Virus record (IMG/VR): IMGVR_UViG_3300009180_000251 | Span: 1 to 21,735 of that record | Reading direction: 5' to 3' (one strand) | Length of the DNA: 21,735 bases | From: a virus | Shown here: positions 1 to 8,704 of the stretch, piece after piece | Numbering within the stretch: position 1 is the stretch's first letter | Layout of the letters: the number at the start of each line of letters is the position of its first letter | Translations under genes and position numbers: made by a program | The notes under the pieces: model-generated | What the model saw: the letters and a program-made list of their open reading frames with translations, nothing else | What the model was told of the DNA's origin: nothing | Database searches by the model: none

Positions 1-759
1 CACAAATATAAAAGAGGAAACAAAATTAATAAAGTTTTGGACAAATTACCGGCATGTATTCGATTTGGATTCACAGGAACCCTTCCAGATGAAAAAGAAG
101 ATGTTTTGTGTATTGAAGGTAAACTAGGTCCGGTGATTTATAAAAAAACATCAGTGGATTTGAAAGAATATCTAACACAAGCTCAATGCACAGTGATTGA
201 ATTGGATTATCAAAATCAGCCAGAATGGTTAGATCCAGATGATTTGAAAAGATATCGTCAAGAATATGAATTTGTAATAAACAATTCTTCCAGAAACAAT
301 ATTATTAGCAAATTGAGTTGTAATTTACAAAATAATACATTGGTGTTGATTGATAGAATTCAACATGGGTTGGATCTTCAAAATGTTTTGGAAAAAATAT
401 GTGAAAATAAAAAAGTCTTTTTTATACGAGGAGATGTTGAAGTGGAATCTCGGAATGAAATTAGAAAAATAATGGAAAACGCTAACAATGTCGTTTGCAT
501 TGCCATAAGCAGTATTTTTGCAACAGGTGTTGATATTAAAAATCTTCACAATATTATTTTGGCAAATGCAGGAAAAGCTAAGATTCGTCTATTGCAAAGC
601 ATAGGTCGTGGGTTAAGATTACATCCCACCAAAGAAAAACTTATGCTTATTGATTTAGCCGACCAACTTTATTATGGAAAAAAACACTTTGAAAAAAGAT
701 TTGAAATTTACAATCGAGAACAAATAGAAACCAAGAAAACACAATATAAAATAATATGA
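1..759 (+). CDS. uvsW: UvsW-type SF2 DNA/RNA helicase, C-terminal part (5' end outside window)
   Basis: The frame is open from base 1 and has no convincing start inside the window, so this is the C-terminal ~250 residues of a longer protein. Visible superfamily 2 helicase motifs are the motif III-like FGFTGTL (around base 65-90), motif V FATGVDIKNLHNIILA, and motif VI QSIGRGLR (around 595-620). The order and spacing, including LHNIILANAGKAKIRLLQ, match T4 UvsW, which unwinds branched DNA and R-loops and shifts replication from origin-primed to recombination-primed. The Walker A/DEAD part lies upstream of the window. The stop codon overlaps the next start (ATGA), indicating coupled translation with the sigma factor gene. 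The family call is firm; the UvsW subfamily assignment rests on recalled similarity and on the neighbouring T4-type genes. Confidence 0.85.
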   Translation, partial: HKYKRGNKINKVLDKLPACIRFGFTGTLPDEKEDVLCIEGKLGPVIYKKTSVDLKEYLTQAQCTVIELDYQNQPEWLDPDDLKRYRQEYEFVINNSSRNNIISKLSCNLQNNTLVLIDRIQHGLDLQNVLEKICENKKVFFIRGDVEVESRNEIRKIMENANNVVCIAISSIFATGVDIKNLHNIILANAGKAKIRLLQSIGRGLRLHPTKEKLMLIDLADQLYYGKKHFEKRFEIYNREQIETKKTQYKII

Positions 760-1277
760 AAAAGAAAAGAGGACGTAAACCAAAGAATCAAAATGCGGAT
801 ATAGATATATCCGAAGATCAGGAAAAAATCAAAAAAATTGCTGCAAAAGTAAAAAAAGAAAAGATTCACTATGTAAATGCAAAAGAATTTGAGGAAGGCA
901 TTCGATCATTTTATGCATCTGAAATTCTTACCCAATATTTGGGTGAAAGTGTCAGTAAGATTGCCAATGGTCTGAGCTATGCTCCAAACTTCATAAATTA
1001 TAGCTATCGGGATGAAATGGTGGGTGATGCTATTGTTAAAATGATGACAGCATTGAAACATAAGAAATTCAATCTGGATTCTGGTTATAGTCCGTTCAGT
1101 TATTTCACAACCATAGCATTCCATGCTTTTATTAATCGAATTAAAAAAGAAAAGAAGCATCACGAAACATTAGAACAGTATCGTGAAAAAATGTATACAG
1201 ATAAAATGATTGAAGGTACTGCTAACACAGGTGCTCATGTTTATATAGATCCAGATAATAATGACGACAACGATTGA
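756..1277 (+). CDS. 55: Late-transcription sigma factor, gp55-like
   Basis: This 173-residue protein resembles T4 gp55 (185 residues), the small sigma factor that directs host RNA polymerase to late promoters. A lysine-rich N-terminus is followed by YVNAKEF (T4: YVNNKE) near residue 39. A sigma region 2-like helical block spans about residues 85-134 and ends with AFHAFINRIKKEKK, very close to T4 FNAFVQRIKKERK. The C-terminus is acidic (IDPDNNDDND) and lacks the hydrophobic clamp-binding tail of T4 gp55. The ATG overlaps the uvsW stop as ATGA, and the gene overlaps gp47 at its 3' end. No Shine-Dalgarno site is visible; the upstream sequence is TATAAAATAATATG. Its presence supports reading TATAAATA-like sites elsewhere in the window as late promoters. 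Confidence 0.85.
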   Translation: MKKKRGRKPKNQNADIDISEDQEKIKKIAAKVKKEKIHYVNAKEFEEGIRSFYASEILTQYLGESVSKIANGLSYAPNFINYSYRDEMVGDAIVKMMTALKHKKFNLDSGYSPFSYFTTIAFHAFINRIKKEKKHHETLEQYREKMYTDKMIEGTANTGAHVYIDPDNNDDND

Positions 1278-2284
1278 AAACATTAACTCAAAAATCTCTT
1301 CTTTTTGCAGATTTACATCTAGGAGTTCATCAGAATAGTCCTAGATGGCATCAGCTTGCCTTAGATTGGGCAAAATGGAGCAAGGAAATAGCTGTAAAGG
1401 AAGGTGCAGAGTCGGTCATTTGTTTGGGTGATTACTTTCATGATCGGGATCAGATTGATGTTTCGACTCTTGATATAGCAAGAAAAGTTTTGGATATATT
1501 TTCTGATTTCAAAGTTTATTTGATAACCGGAAATCACGACATTTATTTTAAGGAAAAGAATGACGTAACGTCCCTTCACATTTTCAAAGGATATCCTTAT
1601 GTTAATGTTGTCAATAATACGACATTGTTCAAATACCAAGACAAACAAATTAATATGGTTCCTTGGACAGATTCTAATGAAGCAAAGAACTTTGAAGGAG
1701 ATGTCATATTAACACATGCCGAATTTAAAAATTTTAGAATGAATAACAGCAAATTCTGTGAAGAAGGTGTTGATTTGGAAAAATACCAAAATAATGAAAG
1801 GTTTATATTGGCAGGACATTTTCATATAAGCGATATCCGTAATCATGGAAAACTAAAAGCAGGATATCTAGGAAATCCATTCCAACATAGTTTTGCAGAC
1901 ATCAACAATAACAAATATGTTTATATTCTGGATTTGGAAAACATGGGATTGAAAAGTTTTGAAAATGAATTTTCGCCCCGGCATGAAATAATAAGATATT
2001 CAAAAAAAGAAGAACCTAAAAGAAAAAATTCAATTGTACGGGTCATTTTTGATGTTTCTGATACAACCGAGAAATACACAAGCTTTGCAAGCCAAATTCA
2101 AGAAGAGCACAAACCTTTCACTCTTTTGACGCAAACAGATTTTGAATTGAAAAGCGATGATATCAAAACCGACACAAACATATCATTTGAGCAAATGCTG
2201 GAACAATTCATTGATGGAATGGATATTGAAAATAAAAAAGAAACCCAGGAATATTGCTCCAATCTTTATAAAAGGTGCAACTGA
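1274..2284 (+). CDS. 47: Recombination endonuclease subunit gp47 (SbcD/Mre11-type)
   Basis: A 336-residue calcineurin-like metallophosphoesterase, the nuclease half of the gp46/gp47 complex that resects DNA ends for recombination-dependent replication. The metal-binding motifs are in order: FADLHLG (D13, H15), GDYFHDRD (D53, H56), TGNHD (N87, H88, D89), LTHAEF (H148) and AGHFHISD (H182, H184). Length matches T4 gp47 (about 339). The only usable start is TTG at 1274, because an in-frame stop lies at 1262; it overlaps the preceding stop as TTGA. The gene is immediately followed by its ATPase partner, the usual operon pairing. Confidence 0.95.
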   Translation: MKTLTQKSLLFADLHLGVHQNSPRWHQLALDWAKWSKEIAVKEGAESVICLGDYFHDRDQIDVSTLDIARKVLDIFSDFKVYLITGNHDIYFKEKNDVTSLHIFKGYPYVNVVNNTTLFKYQDKQINMVPWTDSNEAKNFEGDVILTHAEFKNFRMNNSKFCEEGVDLEKYQNNERFILAGHFHISDIRNHGKLKAGYLGNPFQHSFADINNNKYVYILDLENMGLKSFENEFSPRHEIIRYSKKEEPKRKNSIVRVIFDVSDTTEKYTSFASQIQEEHKPFTLLTQTDFELKSDDIKTDTNISFEQMLEQFIDGMDIENKKETQEYCSNLYKRCN

Positions 2285-4062
2285 TGCATACTATAAACTT
2301 TAAAACTGTTTATATAAAAAATTTTCTATCAGTGGGTGAGAAACCTATTACAGTTAATTTTGAAAAGGGAATGTGTTTAATTACAGGTCAGAATCTGGAT
2401 AAACCAGAAAGATCGAATGGTGTGGGAAAAAGCACAATTGCCGATGCTATTCATTTTGCTTTGTTTGGAGAAACTATCCGAGAAATCAAAAAAGATCTGA
2501 TTCCAAATTATTACACAAATGGGAAAACATTGGTTCAAATAACTTTTGATATAGGAAATGATAGCTATGAAATAGCTAGAACGGTGAATCCTACCACAAC
2601 AAAATTGATAAAAAACACAGTGGATGAAACAAAAGATACTATAGCCAATACAAATGAGACCATAGAAAACCTTGTTCGTTGTACTAGTAAAATATTCAAC
2701 AATTGCATATCATTGGGTATAAATTCCAGCAACTGTTTCATGAACATGAAAAAGTCAGAAAAGCGGGAATATATTGAATCTATTTTGGATTTGGACATTT
2801 TCTCCGAAATGACTGATATTTGTAAAACTGAATTGTCCGAAGAACGTAAACTAAGGGAAGGATTGTCTGCCAAAAAAGAAACCTATGAATCCATTCTAGA
2901 GGATTATAAAAAACAAAAAGAAGAATTTGAGAATAAGAAAAAGAAAAACATATCTGAACTTGAACAAAAAATAAAAGTATTAAAAGAAAAAATCTATATT
3001 TTAAACCAAGAAATCGAATCATTAATGGAACATTTATCTGTTGATCATTCTGAAAAGATAAACCAGGCTAAATCTGTTTTAAAAATCATTGAAGCAAAAA
3101 TAAGCGAAACAGAAAAACTTATAGCTTCCAAGCAATCGGAAATACGCTCTATTCAAAAAAATCTTAATGAAATTAAAGAGAATATTGATACATGTCCATC
3201 TTGTTTGAGGGAAATAGATGAATCCTGTAAAGATCATGTTGAAAATCGTAAAAAAGAAATGCTTCAACAGATAACAAATATTGAAAATGAAATTAAAAAG
3301 GAAAAGGACAAAAGAGAAAAATTTTTGGATAAGAAGTCAGAAGCTGAAAAAATAATAGATAATTTACAAAAAAAAGAAAAGCAATCCGAAAGGGACAATT
3401 CCAAGAAAGAACAAAACAAAAAACTCATAGAACAAATCAATTCTTCAATTGATGATATTGAAAAACAAATAGAAAAAGAAACAAATCGAACAGAGAATTT
3501 TGACAAATTGATTGAAGAAAATGAAAAGAAAAAGCAAGATTTGGAAAAAAAGATCACCGAATCTGATAAAAATATATATATTTTAAATAACAGTAAATTT
3601 ATATTAAGTGATGAAGGATTAAAAAGTGTCTTTATTTCAAAAATTATAAATCTTTTAAACAGTAAAATAAACCATTATTTGAATAAATTAGATGCCAATT
3701 CGCGAATAAATTTTGATAGTTATTTTGAAGATACCTTAACAGATTCGGTGGGTAAGGTTGCTAGTTATGCGAATCTTTCTGGTGCTGAAAAGAAGGCGGT
3801 TGATCTTGCCTGCATGTTTTCATTCATGGAAATGCGAGAGCTTCAGAACTTTCCAGTATTCAATTTTGTGCTTTTTGATGAGATTTTTGATAGTAGTTTC
3901 GATAAAAAGAGCGTTCAACTTATAACTGATATTTGTGAAGAAATATCCCTGAATAAGTGTGTATTCATTATAAGTCACCGAAAAGATGCAATTTATTCAA
4001 ATAATTTTAAAACATTAAGCTTACAAAAGAAAAATGGCATAACAACAGTGCTTGAAAATTAA
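2284..4062 (+). CDS. 46: Recombination endonuclease subunit gp46 (SbcC/Rad50-type ATPase)
   Basis: A 592-residue SMC-like ATPase that powers the gp47 nuclease. Walker A is SNGVGKST (residues 44-51). Two long lysine/glutamate-rich coiled-coil arms (about 180-300 and 310-435) flank a zinc-hook motif CPSC (304-307). The ABC signature is LSGAEKK (498-504), Walker B FVLFDEIFD (528-536) and the H-loop IISHRK (H565). T4 gp46 is 560 residues. The chosen ATG at 2284 overlaps the gp47 stop (TGATG) and sits 8 bases after AAAAGG, one of the few good ribosome-binding sites here; a GTG at 2275 is the alternative. The complete motif set indicates an active enzyme. Confidence 0.95.
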   Translation: MHTINFKTVYIKNFLSVGEKPITVNFEKGMCLITGQNLDKPERSNGVGKSTIADAIHFALFGETIREIKKDLIPNYYTNGKTLVQITFDIGNDSYEIARTVNPTTTKLIKNTVDETKDTIANTNETIENLVRCTSKIFNNCISLGINSSNCFMNMKKSEKREYIESILDLDIFSEMTDICKTELSEERKLREGLSAKKETYESILEDYKKQKEEFENKKKKNISELEQKIKVLKEKIYILNQEIESLMEHLSVDHSEKINQAKSVLKIIEAKISETEKLIASKQSEIRSIQKNLNEIKENIDTCPSCLREIDESCKDHVENRKKEMLQQITNIENEIKKEKDKREKFLDKKSEAEKIIDNLQKKEKQSERDNSKKEQNKKLIEQINSSIDDIEKQIEKETNRTENFDKLIEENEKKKQDLEKKITESDKNIYILNNSKFILSDEGLKSVFISKIINLLNSKINHYLNKLDANSRINFDSYFEDTLTDSVGKVASYANLSGAEKKAVDLACMFSFMEMRELQNFPVFNFVLFDEIFDSSFDKKSVQLITDICEEISLNKCVFIISHRKDAIYSNNFKTLSLQKKNGITTVLEN

Positions 4063-4070
4063 AATAATAT

Positions 4071-4078
4071 ATTAATTA
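4071..4078 (+). promoter_or_regulatory. AT-rich octamer ATTAATTA, 5 bases before ATG of the GT4 gene (possible late-type promoter)
   Basis: It lies in the 21-base gap between gp46 and the glycosyltransferase gene. The octamer, the GATTT spacer and the ATG keep the same spacing as at four other gap-preceded genes in this window. It differs from ATTAAATA at one position. No Shine-Dalgarno sequence is present. Promoter function is inferred. Confidence 0.3.
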
Positions 4079-4083
4079 GATTT

Positions 4084-5307
4084 ATGTTTAATACTGGTAA
4101 TCCATTTGCTGCAAATCCTCTTCTTCAAGCAGTAGGTCAATATTCTAATACTATAGCACCAAGACCTGCGTTGGCACCCACAGCACCACAGCCTGACAAT
4201 ATGCCAGATCGTGGAATCAATTATCTTGCAGATTATAGCGGTTGCGGTCATTGGCGTTTGATTTGGCCCGAAATGATTCTTAATGCCCATAATAAAATGA
4301 CCATGCATAGCACAACAGTCATGTGCCTTGATCCTCGTTATTATATCAATACCAAGGCAGTTCGTGTTCAACGTCAGGCAACAGAACATCAATTAAAGTT
4401 TGTTCAGTTTTTAAAGCAATTGGGACAACAGAATGGTTTTCGTCTTCTTTACGAGATTGACGATCTTGTGTTTCATGAAGATATTCCGGATTATAACAAA
4501 TTTAAAACTGCATTTATTGATCCTAATATCCGAAAACAAGCTCAAGCTATCATGAATGAATGTGATGAAATCACAGTGACATGTAAATTCATGAAAGATT
4601 ATTATGCGGAAAAGACAGGTCATAAAAAAATCACAGTTATTCCTAACTATCCTCCAAAGTTTTGGATGGGTAATTACTATAATCTTAAAAAAATTAGTGA
4701 AAATTATGATACCTGTGAAAAGAAACCAAGAATTTTATATGCAGGAAGCGGTGCACATTTTGATGTGGAGAATCGTGTAGGACAAAATGATGATTTTGCA
4801 CACGTTTTACAGGCAATTGCAGATACAAAAGACAAATATCAGTGGGTTTTCTTTGGTGCATTTCCTATGATGTTCCGACCTCTCGTTGAAAAAGGCATAT
4901 TTGAATATCATCCTTGGCAAGATCTTTATCATTATCCAGGCAAGATCAATGATTTGAGAATCAATATGATGATTGCACCATTACAAAATAATAATTTCAA
5001 TAAAAGCAAGAGTGATTTGAAGTATATTGAAGCTTGCTGTTATGGTCTTCCTATTGCTTGCCAAAATCTTTGCACATATGAAGATGCCCCATTCAAATTT
5101 GATACCGGAGATGAAATGATTAAGGTAATTAATGAAGTTTTAGGTAAAAAATCAAAATATATGACTCATTGTGAACGGGCCAGATCTGCTTCAGAAAAGC
5201 GTTGGCTTGAAAATGAGGATAATATTAACAAATATGTTGAATTGTACAAATATCCTTATGGGGATGAACGCCGGGTGTTGCTAAACAAAGTGAATGGGTT
5301 AACATAG
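4084..5307 (+). CDS. Glycosyltransferase, GT-B fold (GT4/GT1-like)
   Basis: A 407-residue protein with a proline/alanine-rich start and an acceptor-side domain that includes GCGHWRLIWPE and LLYEIDDLV. A second Rossmann domain begins near residue 218 with KPRILYAGSG and carries the donor-sugar signature SDLKYIEACCYGLPIAC (about 308-325), the E-x6-GxP pattern typical of GT4 enzymes. The expected role is transfer of a nucleotide-activated sugar; the acceptor (modified DNA base, virion protein or host glycan) is unknown. It lies between gp46 and DNA polymerase, an unusual place for a virion-modifying enzyme and compatible with DNA modification. No DNA-base-modifying enzyme is visible nearby. The start is the first ATG after a 21-base gap. 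Confidence 0.75.
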   Translation: MFNTGNPFAANPLLQAVGQYSNTIAPRPALAPTAPQPDNMPDRGINYLADYSGCGHWRLIWPEMILNAHNKMTMHSTTVMCLDPRYYINTKAVRVQRQATEHQLKFVQFLKQLGQQNGFRLLYEIDDLVFHEDIPDYNKFKTAFIDPNIRKQAQAIMNECDEITVTCKFMKDYYAEKTGHKKITVIPNYPPKFWMGNYYNLKKISENYDTCEKKPRILYAGSGAHFDVENRVGQNDDFAHVLQAIADTKDKYQWVFFGAFPMMFRPLVEKGIFEYHPWQDLYHYPGKINDLRINMMIAPLQNNNFNKSKSDLKYIEACCYGLPIACQNLCTYEDAPFKFDTGDEMIKVINEVLGKKSKYMTHCERARSASEKRWLENEDNINKYVELYKYPYGDERRVLLNKVNGLT

Positions 5308-5312
5308 TTGGC

Positions 5313-7892
5313 GTGTATAGGCATGCCACATACGATCCTTTAAATCACGCTATTCGTCTGGCCACATGGTCAGAAACCGGTGAGCGAGTAACAGTAAGTC
5401 GCACCTATTATCCGTATTTGTATGTAGAAACAAGTGGTCAGCACGACGAAATATCATTATATAATACAAAATTAAAGAAAAAAACATTTAGTTCATCAAA
5501 AGAACGGCGTATTTTCTCTGAAAAAGATGAAAACAAACGCATTTATCATAATTTCACTTGTTCCCAACAGTTTTTAATCGATGAATTTTCATCAGAAATA
5601 GATAGTCCAGATTTTGTTAAGCATCCTTTAAAAATATTTTATTTGGATATTGAAACTTACAGTCCAGATGAGTTTCCAGAACCATCTTTGGCAAAAGCAC
5701 CTGTCAATATGATAACCATATATGACAATCTTTCAGAAAAGTTTCATAGTTTCGGATTGGGTGAATATGATTCCCATGACAATATAATCTATCATAATTG
5801 TAAAACTGAAATAGTTTTATTGGAAAGGTTTTTGGATTTCTTTCAAAAAGATTATCCTGATATTGTGGCAACCTGGAACGGAGAAGTTTTCGATATTCCT
5901 TATCTTGTGCATCGTATAGGAAGAGTTTTGGGAGAGGATCAGGCAAAAAGACTTAGTCCATATAATAATATTATTTCAAAAGAGATATTCACCAAATTCG
6001 GAAAGAAAGCAGAAAAGTTTTATATTGAAGGAATCGCCAATTTGGATTACATGAATGTTTATAAAAAGTTTTGTCCGGTGCAGCGGGAAAGCTATTCTTT
6101 GGGTTCCATAACTTCACTAGAACTGGGAGAAAGCAAAATAGAATATGAGGAAAGCAATCTGTCCTCATTGGCGGAGAAAAATTGGAAGCAATTCGTGGAT
6201 TATAACATTCAAGACGTTAATCTTCTGGTTAAGCTAGAGGAAAAATTGCATTATTTGAGCATTCTTCGTTCTCTTTCTCATGTAGGATTGACCAATCTTG
6301 AAACTGCCATGAGCACAATCAGTATTGTGGCGGGTGCAGTGGCTATTCAAGCCAAGAAAAACAAGAAAATTATACCCACCTTCCCACATAAAGAAGATGA
6401 TGGAGTTACAATTGAAGGTGCATTTGTTAGTGAACCACAAAGAGGTTTTCATGATGCGGTTATCAGCTTTGATGCTAATTCACTCTATCCCAATTTGATT
6501 CGAACATGTAATATGAGTCCAGAAACAAAGGTGGGAAACCTTGAAAAACTAGACGACAAGACATTTTTACATCATGTAAATGGTAAAAAATACACGTTAA
6601 CGGATGAAAAACTTAAAGTATTGATGGAAAAGGAAAATCTTGCTGTAACAAAGATAGGAACTTTGTTTAGTCAAAAAGAAACAGGTCTTGTTCCTCAAAT
6701 TATTGAAGAAAATTATAAAAAACGGGTGGATATAAAAAAGGAATTAAAGAAAATAAAGCGAGAACTGCTTAATTCTGAAAAAGATTCAGAAGATTATAAG
6801 GAAAAAAAGAAACGGGAATCCATCCTAAACAACAAACAATATGCCCTTAAGATTCTCATGAACAGTATCTATGGGGCATTTGCAAACAATTTCTTTTTTT
6901 TAAGTGATAGAGATGTGGCTAGAAGCATTACAGTCACAGGTCAAAGTGTAATCAAAAAAGGAAGTGAAATTATTGAAGAATTCTTTGTTAAAAATGGCAT
7001 AGAAAAGGAATCATTAGAAAAGAACTCTCCAATGGTTTATGGAGATACGGATAGTTGTCACGTTTCAGTCAAACGGCTTCTTGAAAAAAATAATATAAAA
7101 TTATTAAAGAAGGACAAAACTTTAAATTCCGACGCAGAAAAGGTTATAGACAATCTAGAAAAATACATCAATGAACAAATAACCTTTTGGGCTAAAAAGG
7201 AACTTAATAGCAGTTCACCAAATCTGGAATTTAAACGGGAATCCATATGTGACGTGGCCATTTATATACAAAAGAAACGATATGTGCTTCATGTTATTGA
7301 TGAAGAGGGTGTTCCTTGTGATAAAACAAAATATACAGGAATTGAGGTGGTTCGAAGCACCATGACCAAGCAAGTAAAAGAATTTAATAAAAAAATTATT
7401 GAAACCATGATACAAACTCGGGATCCATCTCAGACAAATATAATCCTGGAAAAGATTTATGAGGATTTTCAAACCAAAGATGAAAAAAATCTTTCATTTG
7501 TGGTGGGTATTAAGAATTATGAAAAGTATTCTGACTCATGTAATGAACTGATGACAGTAAAAGGAATGCCTGTACATGTTAAGGCAGCTTATTATTATAA
7601 TTATTTTCTTAAAAAACAGTCTTTGTTAAAAAAACATGAAACCATAACAAGCGGAGACAAGATTCAATATTATTATGTGCAACAACCGAATCAATTTGCC
7701 ATTTCAGTTATGGCATTCAAAAATCGTCTTCCAGATGAAATCAAAGAATTGTTCCCCATGGACAAAGAAAAGCAATTTGAAAAGCTTGTTTTGGAAACAA
7801 TGAGAAAAATCTTTGAACCGGTAGGATGGGAAATACGAGAACCAGGAAAAATGAACTATGCTAATCTCGAATTACTTTTTTCTGACGACTAA
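5313..7892 (+). CDS. 43: DNA polymerase, family B (gp43-like) with 3'-5' exonuclease
   Basis: An 859-residue replicative polymerase (T4 gp43: 898). The proofreading domain has Exo I DIE (112-114), Exo II NGEVFD (189-194) and Exo III YNIQD (297-301). The polymerase domain has motif A FDANSLYP (catalytic D387), motif B with KILMNSIYG (513-521) and motif C YGDTDS (576-581, catalytic D578 and D580), followed by KKRY in YIQKKRYVLHV. All catalytic acids are present, so it should be active. No intein or intron interrupts it. The first usable start is GTG at 5313, five bases after the glycosyltransferase stop, with no good ribosome-binding site. Its last 21 bases overlap the 3' end of the convergent minus-strand gene. 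Confidence 0.97.
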   Translation: MYRHATYDPLNHAIRLATWSETGERVTVSRTYYPYLYVETSGQHDEISLYNTKLKKKTFSSSKERRIFSEKDENKRIYHNFTCSQQFLIDEFSSEIDSPDFVKHPLKIFYLDIETYSPDEFPEPSLAKAPVNMITIYDNLSEKFHSFGLGEYDSHDNIIYHNCKTEIVLLERFLDFFQKDYPDIVATWNGEVFDIPYLVHRIGRVLGEDQAKRLSPYNNIISKEIFTKFGKKAEKFYIEGIANLDYMNVYKKFCPVQRESYSLGSITSLELGESKIEYEESNLSSLAEKNWKQFVDYNIQDVNLLVKLEEKLHYLSILRSLSHVGLTNLETAMSTISIVAGAVAIQAKKNKKIIPTFPHKEDDGVTIEGAFVSEPQRGFHDAVISFDANSLYPNLIRTCNMSPETKVGNLEKLDDKTFLHHVNGKKYTLTDEKLKVLMEKENLAVTKIGTLFSQKETGLVPQIIEENYKKRVDIKKELKKIKRELLNSEKDSEDYKEKKKRESILNNKQYALKILMNSIYGAFANNFFFLSDRDVARSITVTGQSVIKKGSEIIEEFFVKNGIEKESLEKNSPMVYGDTDSCHVSVKRLLEKNNIKLLKKDKTLNSDAEKVIDNLEKYINEQITFWAKKELNSSSPNLEFKRESICDVAIYIQKKRYVLHVIDEEGVPCDKTKYTGIEVVRSTMTKQVKEFNKKIIETMIQTRDPSQTNIILEKIYEDFQTKDEKNLSFVVGIKNYEKYSDSCNELMTVKGMPVHVKAAYYYNYFLKKQSLLKKHETITSGDKIQYYYVQQPNQFAISVMAFKNRLPDEIKELFPMDKEKQFEKLVLETMRKIFEPVGWEIREPGKMNYANLELLFSDD

Positions 7893-8654
7893 TTGACTGG
7901 GTTTTGTTACATTTCTTCCTAATTTTTTACTAATAGCTTTGGACCAAGTTTTGTTTAAATTTTTCAATCTTGTTATTTCAGCTTTTAATTTGTAAGGATC
8001 TTGAGGAAGTTCTTCTGTAGATGGTTCAGCAGGAGTTTCATCTGCTACAGGTTCTGGAGTAGGAGCAACGGTTTCTTTTTTGGCATAAACATCACCATGA
8101 AGTTTTTGCTTTTCTTCAGGAGAAAGTTTTGCATATTCCGCAGGATTCATGGTTTTTAATTCAGGTTCAGCTTTGGCTTGTTCTACAGAATCAGCAGGCT
8201 TTGATGATGTTACAGAAGCAGGTGTTTCAGAAGGAGTTTCAGAAGGGGTTTCCTCTTTAGCAGGTGTATATAATGATGTTTGACCATACAAAAGAGTTTC
8301 CAGTGCACCTTTTTCAGCATCTTCATATTTCTGAGCAGTATGATTAGTTTTGAAGTATTCCAAAGCTTTAGCTTTGTTTTCTTGCATGTTTGCATCTGCC
8401 CATGCACGACTGTTTAAGAACTTATTAAAGGTATCTACAGCTTTTTCTTTGTTTGTTTTGATATCGCCCTTCTTGGCAAATCGAGGATACCAAAAACGTG
8501 TCCACAAATCTTTATATGTTTCATATCTTTTTTTATCTTCACTTCTTTTAGGAATGCCTTTTAAGAAATCCATAATCCCTTCGTTAAGTGGTTTTCTTTC
8601 AACACTTTTCGCAAGAACATAGGCTTCAAATATTTTATGGCTTTCCAAGTGCAT
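7872..8654 (-). CDS. Unknown protein with capsid-targeting-like N-terminus and proline/glutamate-rich middle
   Basis: This is the only minus-strand gene in the window, 260 residues from ATG 8654. The frame extends upstream to 8747, but that would overlap the divergent gene's start; ATG 8654 also has a promoter-like octamer. The first 26 residues (IFEAYVLAKS..KPLNEG) recall the T4 capsid-targeting sequence (MKTYQEFIAEA) and end in LNE-G, which fits the L/I-x-E cleavage rule of the T4 prohead protease. A helical charged region follows to about residue 120. Then comes a low-complexity P/E/T/S/A stretch with SETPSETP, and a basic C-terminal helix (KLKAEITRLKNLNKTWSKAISKK). It could be an internal head protein; no family was recognised. 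Its opposite strand and convergent overlap with the polymerase gene suggest separate regulation. Confidence 0.8.
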   Translation of the reverse strand: MHLESHKIFEAYVLAKSVERKPLNEGIMDFLKGIPKRSEDKKRYETYKDLWTRFWYPRFAKKGDIKTNKEKAVDTFNKFLNSRAWADANMQENKAKALEYFKTNHTAQKYEDAEKGALETLLYGQTSLYTPAKEETPSETPSETPASVTSSKPADSVEQAKAEPELKTMNPAEYAKLSPEEKQKLHGDVYAKKETVAPTPEPVADETPAEPSTEELPQDPYKLKAEITRLKNLNKTWSKAISKKLGRNVTKPSQLVVRKK

Positions 8655-8659
8655 ATTAT

Positions 8660-8667
8660 TATTTAAT
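8660..8667 (-). promoter_or_regulatory. Octamer ATTAAATA 5 bases before the minus-strand ATG (possible late-type promoter)
   Basis: Read on the minus strand the sequence is TATATTAAATA-ATAAT-ATG. It shares 13 identical bases (AAATAATAATATG) with the start region of the gene at 17805, which carries a perfect TATAAATA. Promoter function is inferred from similarity to the T4 late promoter and the conserved spacing. Confidence 0.4.
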
Positions 8668-8691
8668 ATAGTTGCTTTTCTAAATCGTATG

Positions 8692-8699
8692 ATTAAATG
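8692..8699 (+). promoter_or_regulatory. Octamer ATTAAATG 5 bases before ATG 8705 (possible promoter)
   Basis: It lies in the 50-base divergent gap, back to back with the minus-strand octamer at 8660-8667. The sequence is ATTAAATG-GTGGT-ATG, so the spacing to the start codon is again five. It is weaker than the others (final G). A divergent gene pair needs at least one promoter each in or near this gap. Confidence 0.3.
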
Positions 8700-8704
8700 G
8701 TGGT

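Noticed and set aside
8350-8622. Plus-strand frame opposite the minus-strand gene
   Set aside because: The minus frame has a coherent protein with structured and P/E-rich parts, and the plus frame lacks a start signal.
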